Assembly: GCF_040546685.1 (NCBI RefSeq)
Contig: NZ_JBEPOH010000002.1
Location: 124,001-188,000, forward strand
DNA length: 64,000 nucleotides
Reading direction: 5' to 3'
DNA from: Variovorax sp. OAS795
GTDB lineage: Bacteria; Pseudomonadota; Gammaproteobacteria; Burkholderiales; Burkholderiaceae_C
The position numbers and the translations under genes were made by a program. Within the stretch, counting starts at the first letter, position 1. Each line of letters begins with the position of its first letter. Below the pieces are notes generated by a model. That model had not been told where the DNA came from. It saw nothing but the letters and a program-made list of their open reading frames with translations, and did no database searches. Shown piece after piece: positions 58,861-64,000 of the stretch.

Positions 58861-59202
58861 GTGGCCGCCAGCTTTCGAGGGCGTCGTCTAAACCCCGGAG
58901 CGTGCGACCCGCGGAGGCCGCAACCCGGTACCAGCCGGCACGCTAACCGCCCATGTCGTTTTCGTGAATAACATTTTCACGTTACTCCTTGTCGGCTTCG
59001 TTCCGCGCCGCGCACAATGACTCAGCGAGAAGTCTGCGAGGCAGTTGCCATTCGTTGTCGAAATCCCCGGATCGACTCACGCAAAAACGTGATGGCGATC
59101 TCCAAGAGCCGCTGATAGCCTCTCGCGCTGCGATAAGACATGCGCGCCATCGACCATGGCCGATGCTGGACGCAACGTCACGGTCCGATCGAGGAATCTG
59201 AG
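58861..59202. other. 342-base divergent promoter region
   Basis: No gene is seen. The region separates the LysR gene and the Bug binding protein gene. The only clear structure is the CGTGAA/TTCACG repeat at 58963-58981; the remainder (59000-59190) shows no repeat or promoter I can defend. Confidence 0.5.
58963..58981. promoter_or_regulatory. Predicted LysR operator
   Basis: CGTGAA-TAACATT-TTCACG is a perfect 6-7-6 inverted repeat, AT-rich in the middle, 103 bases upstream of the LysR gene. It has the shape of LysR recognition sites and shares the GTGAA...TTCAC arms of the repeat at 47073-47090. Assignment is inferred. Confidence 0.55.
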
Positions 59203-60189
59203 GTGAACATCTTCCGTCTTCTGCGATTCGCCGGCCTTTCCATGTTGCTTGGTTCGGTTCTCCAGCCACCGGCGGCACTGGCGCAGGACGCCTATCCGTC
59301 ACGACCTGTCGTGCTTGTGGTGCCATTCCCGCCCGGGGGCAGCGGCGACGTGCAGGCACGGATCGTTGCTGCTGTGCTGGCGAGACGATTGGAGCAAAGC
59401 GTCATCGTGGAAAACCGCCCAGGGGCGGGCACAGCGATCGGCGCTGCATACGTGGCACACGCCAAAGCAGACGGATACACCTTGTTGCTGAGTTCCGGTT
59501 CCACGTTCACGCTGAATCCGGCCATTCAATCCTCCTTGCCCTACGATCCGATCAAGAGTTTCCAACCGATCGGAATGATCAGCCGCGTGCCCCTTGTGAT
59601 GCTGGCCAACACCAAGGTGCCGCTGAACAGCCTGCGCGAGGTAGCCACGACCCTCAGGGCGAGTCCGGACAAGTTCGCCTACGCCTCCTTTGGTGCAGGC
59701 ACAAGCTCTCACTTCGCCGGGGCGATCGCCACCCGCGCGATGGGCATCCAGCTCATGCATGTGCCGTACCGCGGCAGCTCCCTCGCCATGAAAGACCTCA
59801 TCGGAGGGCAAGTCGGCTTTCTGTTCGACACGCTGACCTCTGCGGTGCCTCAGATTCGCGCCGGCAGGGTCAAACCGCTTGCTATCACTTCGGCGCGGCG
59901 CTCACCTTTGCTGCCCGACGTGCCGACCTTCGCCGAATCCGGCTACCCGGAGGTCGTCTTCGACAGCTGGGGCATGCTGGTCGGCCCGCGAGGCCTGCCT
60001 TCGCAGGTGCTGGCCAAGCTGGAGATCGCGTTGCAGGAGACGATTGCCGATGATTCGGTGCGGCAAAGCTTGGCCGAGCAAGGTGTGGAGGCAATGTTTG
60101 CGGGCTCTGCACAAGCAGCCGAGTATCTCGAGGCGGAACTTCCATTGATGCGAGCGACCGCGGCGCGCGCTAATATTCGCGCGGAGTGA
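59203..60189 (+). CDS. Bug/TctC family tripartite tricarboxylate transporter substrate-binding protein
   Basis: A 328-residue Bug protein. A signal peptide (GLSMLLGSVLQPPAALAQ) is followed by the family hallmarks YPSRPVVLVVPFPPGGSGDV, VIVENRPGAGTAIGAAYVA, LLSSGSTFTLNP, and the later HVPYRGSSLAMKDLIGGQVG and GRVKPLAITSARRSPLLPDVP. The GTG at 59203 (with a GAGGAA site) is preferred; a longer frame from 59140 lacks a plausible signal peptide. No TctA/TctB membrane genes are adjacent, as is usual for Burkholderiales, where many orphan Bug proteins act as receptors or sensors. The following two-component genes make a sensing role plausible. Confidence 0.9.
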   Translation: MNIFRLLRFAGLSMLLGSVLQPPAALAQDAYPSRPVVLVVPFPPGGSGDVQARIVAAVLARRLEQSVIVENRPGAGTAIGAAYVAHAKADGYTLLLSSGSTFTLNPAIQSSLPYDPIKSFQPIGMISRVPLVMLANTKVPLNSLREVATTLRASPDKFAYASFGAGTSSHFAGAIATRAMGIQLMHVPYRGSSLAMKDLIGGQVGFLFDTLTSAVPQIRAGRVKPLAITSARRSPLLPDVPTFAESGYPEVVFDSWGMLVGPRGLPSQVLAKLEIALQETIADDSVRQSLAEQGVEAMFAGSAQAAEYLEAELPLMRATAARANIRAE

Positions 60190-60277
60190 ACTGCAGACGA
60201 CCACCGGCTATTGAATGAACGATGGTCCGATGCGGTCGCATCGAGTAAAGATCGCAATTCGGCGAGGAGCTCATCGG

Positions 60278-60916
60278 ATGGATGCAGCGGACCACCTAAT
60301 CTATGTTGTCGACGATGACTTTCGGATGCGCGAAGGGTTGGAGGATTTGCTGACTGCTGAAGGCATGAATGTCGCGTGCTTCTCGAATGCGACTGACTAT
60401 CTGCGCTTCGTGCGACCCGATCTTCCTTCTTGCCTTGTGCTGGATGTCGAACTGCCTGACATCAGCGGCCTGGAATTGCAGGCGCAGCTAGAGCAAGGTG
60501 TTCACCCCAGCATTGTTTTTCTGACCGGACACGGAGACATTCCAAGTTCTGTGAGGGCTTGCAAGGCCGGTGCGGTCGACTTTCTGACCAAGCCTTTCGA
60601 TACTCAGCACCTGTTGAGTTCGATTCGCGAAGCTGTTCGCCTGGACGGCGAACGCCGACGCTCATTGGCGGCGCGCTCCGCATTGAGCGAGCGTTTTGGC
60701 ACGCTGTCGCCACGCGAGCGCGAAGTCTTGCCGCTGGTGGTCGGCGGCCTCCTGAACAAGCAGGCTGCAGCCATCCTCGGGATCAGCGAGATCACTTTGC
60801 AGATTCATCGAAGCAGCATCATGCGCAAGCTCGGCGCGGACTCGCTTCCCACACTCGTGCGCATTGCCGATGCGCTAGAGGTGCCAGTGACGCATTCGCG
60901 GCGGGCGCCCCTTTAA
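60278..60916 (+). CDS. FixJ-type response regulator (receiver plus LuxR HTH)
   Basis: A 212-residue regulator. The receiver is intact: IYVVDDDFRMREGLEDLL with the acidic pair, phospho-Asp in CLVLDVELPDISG, Thr in IVFLTGHGDIP and Lys in VDFLTKPFD. The HTH reads LSPREREVLPLVVGGLLNKQ, AAAILGISEITLQIHRSSIM. The ATG at 60278 follows a GAGGAG site. It lies 88 bases after the Bug gene on the same strand, and its natural partner is the PAS kinase at 61688-63202. A lone receiver gene on the opposite strand lies between the two. Confidence 0.92.
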   Translation: MDAADHLIYVVDDDFRMREGLEDLLTAEGMNVACFSNATDYLRFVRPDLPSCLVLDVELPDISGLELQAQLEQGVHPSIVFLTGHGDIPSSVRACKAGAVDFLTKPFDTQHLLSSIREAVRLDGERRRSLAARSALSERFGTLSPREREVLPLVVGGLLNKQAAAILGISEITLQIHRSSIMRKLGADSLPTLVRIADALEVPVTHSRRAPL

Positions 60917-60946
60917 CAGGTGCTTTGCCCCTGCAAAGTCGCAATT

Positions 60947-61336
60947 TCAGCCGCGACGTAGACAAGAGTCGACCGTTCGAAGGAGCGACGGGCCATCGAA
61001 TGGTTTTTTGAACAGCTCGGGCTTGCGTCCGATGCAGCGCGACGAGATGAATTTGGCCTCGTCCACATGAGCCGTCATCAGAATGACCGGGAGTTCAGGG
61101 CGGCGTAGCGAAGCCAGGCGCTGCAATCCCCAACCGTCCATGCCCGGCATGCAGATGTCGCAGATCAGGCATCCTGCCGCTTCGAAGCTGTCGCTAGCCA
61201 GGAACGCGGACGCTGAAGAGAAAACTCGAACAGCATGGCCGGCGGATTCGAGCAAGTCTTGCAGGCCTTCCAGCATGCGCCGATCGTCGTCGACCACAGC
61301 CACGACCGATTGCAAGGTCTCCAGAGGGTCAGCCAT
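60947..61336 (-). CDS. Single-domain response regulator (CheY/FixJ-like receiver)
   Basis: A 129-residue receiver without output domain: VVAVVDDDRRMLEGLQDLLE, CLICDICMPGMDGWG with the phospho-Asp, VILMTAHVDEAKF and the Lys in ELFKKPFD. The last segment ends LLRTVDSCLRRG. It could serve as a phosphate sink or a connector for the PAS kinase encoded nearby, or feed an unlinked cascade. The start is ambiguous: ATG 61336 is used, with ATG 61363 nine codons upstream; neither has a strong ribosome site. It is convergent with the FixJ-type gene (30 bases). Confidence 0.85.
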   Translation of the reverse strand: MADPLETLQSVVAVVDDDRRMLEGLQDLLESAGHAVRVFSSASAFLASDSFEAAGCLICDICMPGMDGWGLQRLASLRRPELPVILMTAHVDEAKFISSRCIGRKPELFKKPFDGPSLLRTVDSCLRRG

Positions 61337-61363
61337 CGTTCGGCCCGCTGGAGGAGCGCGCAT

Positions 61364-61687
61364 TCACAACGTCATCAAGGCCCGGAGATGCAATGGCATT
61401 GGGTCGCATGGCTCACTCCTTACCGCGCCTCGCTGCCGTCCATGCCCGGCTGATGCCGGGCTCAGGACGAACCTTTTGAGGTCCGGAAGCGGAAATCATC
61501 GTACATCCGCGCCACAACGCTGCGGCTAACGCTAAAACATGATTGCACGTCAGCGTCATGTATGTTCTGGCAGCAAAATCGCCAGTGCCATCCAGAAAAT
61601 CAGGGTGACAGCTCCGTAAAGGTTGGCCCGCTCCGGGCCCGTCTTTCGCGGGATCTAAATTGCACCAAGGCGCCCGGAGAAAGTCTC
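61364..61687. other. 324-base intergenic region with two hairpins
   Basis: No gene is seen. GCCCGGC-TGAT-GCCGGGC (61444-61461) is a perfect seven-base stem with a four-base loop. GGCCC-GCTCC-GGGCC near 61625 forms a smaller one. Neither is followed by a T-tract. The region serves as the 5' side for both the minus-strand receiver and the plus-strand kinase genes. No clear promoter is seen. Confidence 0.45.
61444..61461. other. Hairpin upstream of the lone receiver gene
   Basis: A perfect 7-4-7 inverted repeat (GCCCGGC/GCCGGGC) about 110 bases before the receiver start and 226 bases before the kinase start. It may be an operator or an RNA hairpin in a leader; no T-tract follows on either strand. 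Confidence 0.4.
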
Positions 61688-63202
61688 ATGGCAAGGTCTT
61701 ACGATGATTCGACACGCACGACCGTGCGAAAACGCGTCGCGAAAGCTCTCCCCACGCCCGATCTGCGAACAATCATCGACGCAATTCCGGTGCTGGCCTG
61801 GACCGCCGGACCGGATGGTGCGGCTGATTTCTTCAACAGCTACTGGGTTGCATTTTCCGGTTTGTCGAGCGAAGAGTCCGTGGCTCAAGGCTGGTCTCAG
61901 GTGCTCCATCCCGAGGATCGGGAGCGGGTCTTGAGTGACTGGCAGGCAGCCGTCGAGACGGGCGTGCCAATCGAAATGGAGCTGCGGCTTCGTCGCTCCG
62001 ACGGCGACTACCTGTGGTTCCTGGCGCGTGCGCAACCCTTGCGTGATGCGTCCGGACAGGTCCTCAAGTGGTACGGCACAAGCACCGAGATCGACGCGCG
62101 CCGCAAGCAGGAACATCTGGCCCGCGAGAGCGCCGATTCCTATAGCCAAATTCTGGACCGCGTGCCGGCGATGCTGTTCACGACCACCGCAGAGGGTGAA
62201 CTGGAGTTCGTGAACGGCCCGCTGCTGCGTTACTTCGGAACCGGTCTGGAAGCCCTGCAAGCCTGGAAGCAGGCAGCGCATTTGCATCCCGACGACCTCC
62301 CACACACTATCGCGCTCTGGTCGCAGGCCGTCGCGGCGGGAGAGGCCTGCCTCATTGAACATCGCATGCGGCGTCACGACGGCGTCTACCGGTGGTTCCA
62401 ATTTCAAGCCGTACCGCAACGGGACGACGGCGGGCGCTTGGTCCGATGGTACGGATCGATCACCGACCTGGACGACGTCAAAAGAAAAGACGCCGAACTT
62501 CGTGCCATGGAAACCCGGCTGTCGAGTGCCTCGAAGATGGCGGCTGTGAGCCAGCTTTCGGCGGCAATTGCACACGAAGTCAGCCAGCCCCTAGCGGCGG
62601 TGGTGGCGAATGGCGACGCATGTACACGTTGGCTGAGTATGCAGCCGCCCAATATCGAACGCGCACTTCAGAGCCTAGAGCGAGTCGGGCGCGATGCCGC
62701 GGCCAGTGCGGATGTCGTCCAGAGAATCCGGCTTCTCTTCCAGCGTGCTCCGCTGGTACGGGAGCCGTTGGACCTGAACGCTGTGACGACCGAGGTGCTC
62801 CAGATGCTCCACGGCGAACTGCTTCACACGGGCGTGACGCCTAAAAGGGAACTCGAGCCTACGCTGCCCGTCGTCCAAGGCGACCGCGTACAGATTCAGC
62901 AAGTTCTCTCCAACCTGTTGCGCAACGCACTCGAAGCCTTGGGCGAACAGGAAGGCGTCGCAAGATCGCTCACCGTGAGTTCGAGATTGGACGGCGATGA
63001 GGCGATCGTTTTTGTCACGGACAGCGGCCCGGGTTTGAGCGATCCCCACATCATCTTTCAGCCCTTTTTCACTACCAAGCGCACAGGGATGGGAATGGGC
63101 TTGGCGATCAGCAGGACGATCGTGGAAGCGCATGGCGGCAGGCTCTGGGCTACTTCGGAACCGGGTGCTGGCGCCACATTCGCGCTCGCCATCCGCGTCT
63201 AG
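61688..63202 (+). CDS. PAS-domain sensor histidine kinase
   Basis: A 504-residue soluble kinase with two PAS domains (residues about 28-140, IIDAIPVLAWTAGPDGAADF and the PAC end LKWYGTSTEID; about 150-265, ILDRVPAMLFTTTAEGELEF and VRWYGSITDLDD). Then comes HisKA with the H box AAIAHEVSQPLAAVVANGDA, and an ATPase with NLLRNALEALGEQE (N box), DSGPGLSD and GMGMGLAISRTIVEAHGGRL. It resembles the FixL/TodS-like one-sensor group. ATG 61688 has a GGAG site. It probably phosphorylates the FixJ-type regulator at 60278 and possibly the lone receiver. Confidence 0.92.
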   Translation: MARSYDDSTRTTVRKRVAKALPTPDLRTIIDAIPVLAWTAGPDGAADFFNSYWVAFSGLSSEESVAQGWSQVLHPEDRERVLSDWQAAVETGVPIEMELRLRRSDGDYLWFLARAQPLRDASGQVLKWYGTSTEIDARRKQEHLARESADSYSQILDRVPAMLFTTTAEGELEFVNGPLLRYFGTGLEALQAWKQAAHLHPDDLPHTIALWSQAVAAGEACLIEHRMRRHDGVYRWFQFQAVPQRDDGGRLVRWYGSITDLDDVKRKDAELRAMETRLSSASKMAAVSQLSAAIAHEVSQPLAAVVANGDACTRWLSMQPPNIERALQSLERVGRDAAASADVVQRIRLLFQRAPLVREPLDLNAVTTEVLQMLHGELLHTGVTPKRELEPTLPVVQGDRVQIQQVLSNLLRNALEALGEQEGVARSLTVSSRLDGDEAIVFVTDSGPGLSDPHIIFQPFFTTKRTGMGMGLAISRTIVEAHGGRLWATSEPGAGATFALAIRV

Positions 63203-63222
63203 TCTGCGCGCATGTGCGACGC

Positions 63223-63813
63223 TCAGGCGAAGCGGCAGGCTTCTTCGAATGCGAGGCGCGGGTGGCGATCGAACAGGTGGGCGGGGTCGCCGTGGCCGAG
63301 GTTGCACAGGAAGTTGGTGCGCACCGAGGTGCCCTGCCAGAACGCCGCGTCCATGCCCGCCACATCGAAGCCCGACATCGGCCCGCAGTCCAGCCCGATG
63401 GCACGTGCCGCGAGCATGAAGTAGCCCGCCTGCAGGCTCGCGTTGCGAAAGGCCGTGCGCAGTGCGTGCTGCTCCTTGTCAGGACCGATGAAGTCGGCCT
63501 GCATCCCTGGCCGGTGCGGAAAGAGGCGCGGCAATTCGCGGTAGAAGGCCGTGTCGAACGCGAGGATCGCGGTGACGGGCGCCGTCATCGTCTTCTCGAC
63601 GTTGCCGGGCGAGAGCAGGGGCCGCAGGCGTTCTCGGCCTTCGTCGGAGCGCACGAAGACCACGCGCATGGGCGAGCAGTTGGCCGAGGTGGGCCCCCAT
63701 TTCACGAGCTCGTAAATCTGGCGCAGTTGCGCTTCGCTGACCGGTCGGGGCAGCCAGCCGTTGTGCGAACGGGCCTGTCGGAAAAGGGTGTCGAGGGCGC
63801 TGTCTGGGATCAT
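63223..63813 (-). CDS. Nitroreductase family protein, RutE/HadB-like
   Basis: A 196-residue FMN nitroreductase of the RutE size class. It has FRQARSHNGWLPRPVSEAQL, LVKWGPTSANCSPMRVVFVR (FMN contacts), KEQHALRTAFRNASLQAGYF, MLAARAIGLDCGPMSGFDVA and TNFLCNLGHGDPAHLFDRHP. RutE reduces malonic semialdehyde in uracil breakdown, and related members reduce quinones or nitroaromatics. The ATG at 63813 overlaps the stop of the upstream gene as ATGA, so the pair is translationally coupled. No other rut gene is seen in the window, so the RutE reaction is a guess. Confidence 0.85.
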   Translation of the reverse strand: MIPDSALDTLFRQARSHNGWLPRPVSEAQLRQIYELVKWGPTSANCSPMRVVFVRSDEGRERLRPLLSPGNVEKTMTAPVTAILAFDTAFYRELPRLFPHRPGMQADFIGPDKEQHALRTAFRNASLQAGYFMLAARAIGLDCGPMSGFDVAGMDAAFWQGTSVRTNFLCNLGHGDPAHLFDRHPRLAFEEACRFA

Positions 63814-64000
63814 GGGGAAGGTGTGTCGTCGAAGGACCGCATCAGGCCAAGCGCCGCGGTCGCGATGACGCCGTCGGCCTGCGCCAGCGCATCGAGGATC
63901 GAGAAGTGATCGTGGCCCGGGCAGTCGATATGGCCGGCGTGCACGTCGTGCCACTGTCGTTGGATGATCCCGCATTGTTCGTGAAAGCCGGCGTTCTCCT
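63810..64000 (-). CDS. Probable alpha/beta hydrolase, C-terminal fragment (gene continues past the window)
   Basis: The visible 62 codons read HEQCGIIQRQWHDVHAGHID, then CPGHDHFSILDALAQADGVI. The spacing and the PGHDHFSILD segment match the last strand and catalytic His of an alpha/beta hydrolase of the arylformamidase/esterase type. The nucleophile Ser and oxyanion region lie beyond the window, so the family cannot be confirmed. Its TGA stop overlaps the RutE-like start (ATGA). The link to a nitroreductase could mean a small pyrimidine- or kynurenine-like degradation operon. Confidence 0.6.
   Translation of the reverse strand, partial: ENAGFHEQCGIIQRQWHDVHAGHIDCPGHDHFSILDALAQADGVIATAALGLMRSFDDTPSP

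Overview
The window looks like chromosome of a high-GC betaproteobacterium of the Burkholderiales, most likely Comamonadaceae and Variovorax-like. This is inferred from the gene families present: an orphan Bug/TctC binding protein, LivMG and Amt-type transporter fusions, IclR/LysR/TetR-controlled catabolic islands and short secreted Pro/Ala-rich proteins. No rRNA or tRNA gene, CRISPR array or intact transposon was seen. Nearly all of the window is coding, and the style is that of a soil/plant catabolic generalist: about a dozen transporter-plus-enzyme modules, each with its own regulator.

Layout. 0-10.9 kb (+): a catabolic operon with two SDRs, a quinone-reductase-like MDR, a complete branched-chain-type ABC importer (binding protein, LivH with a one-base frameshift, fused LivM-LivG, LivF), a DUF1330 protein, a GMC oxidoreductase and two CitE/HpcH lyases. 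11.0-16.1 kb: an IclR regulator divergent from a TRAP transporter operon that carries a type II dehydroquinate dehydratase between dctP and dctQ, which suggests quinate/shikimate-type uptake. 16.1-23.4 kb: a LytS/LytT-like two-component pair, an exported MetX-fold hydrolase, an SRPBCC protein, and a LysR gene divergent from a sterol-desaturase-like membrane oxygenase plus coniferyl-aldehyde-dehydrogenase-like enzyme. 23.5-32.3 kb: a secreted THPA-repeat protein, an exported hydrolase, and an amide/amino-acid locus (binding protein, fused permease-ATPase, acetamidase/formamidase). The last gene faces, tail to tail, an 818-residue protein in which an AraC-type transcription factor is fused to a second acetamidase/formamidase; a RidA gene is divergent from it. 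This fusion is the most unusual object in the window.

32.3-37.5 kb: a TetR gene divergent from an old-yellow-enzyme operon, with a near-consensus promoter containing a palindrome in its spacer, and a hybrid sensor kinase. 37.6-40.7 kb is accessory: a phage-type DUF2591 protein, a small orphan, a decayed SDR and a well-conserved hipBA toxin-antitoxin pair with a recognisable operator. 40.7-44.3 kb: a two-subunit periplasmic molybdenum hydroxylase (IorAB-like) and a Crp/Fnr regulator. 44.6-58.9 kb: a stress and redox island of MDR oxidoreductases, SDR, hydrolase, metallo-beta-lactamase-fold protein, tautomerase, SnoaL-like protein, Gal80-like oxidoreductase, a SLAC1/TehA-type channel, and LysR and LuxR regulators. 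59.2-63.2 kb: an orphan Bug binding protein with a FixJ-type regulator, a lone receiver and a PAS histidine kinase. The window ends in a nitroreductase (RutE-like) overlapping the 3' end of a probable alpha/beta hydrolase.

Functions rest on motif reading of translations; substrates are inferred unless stated otherwise.
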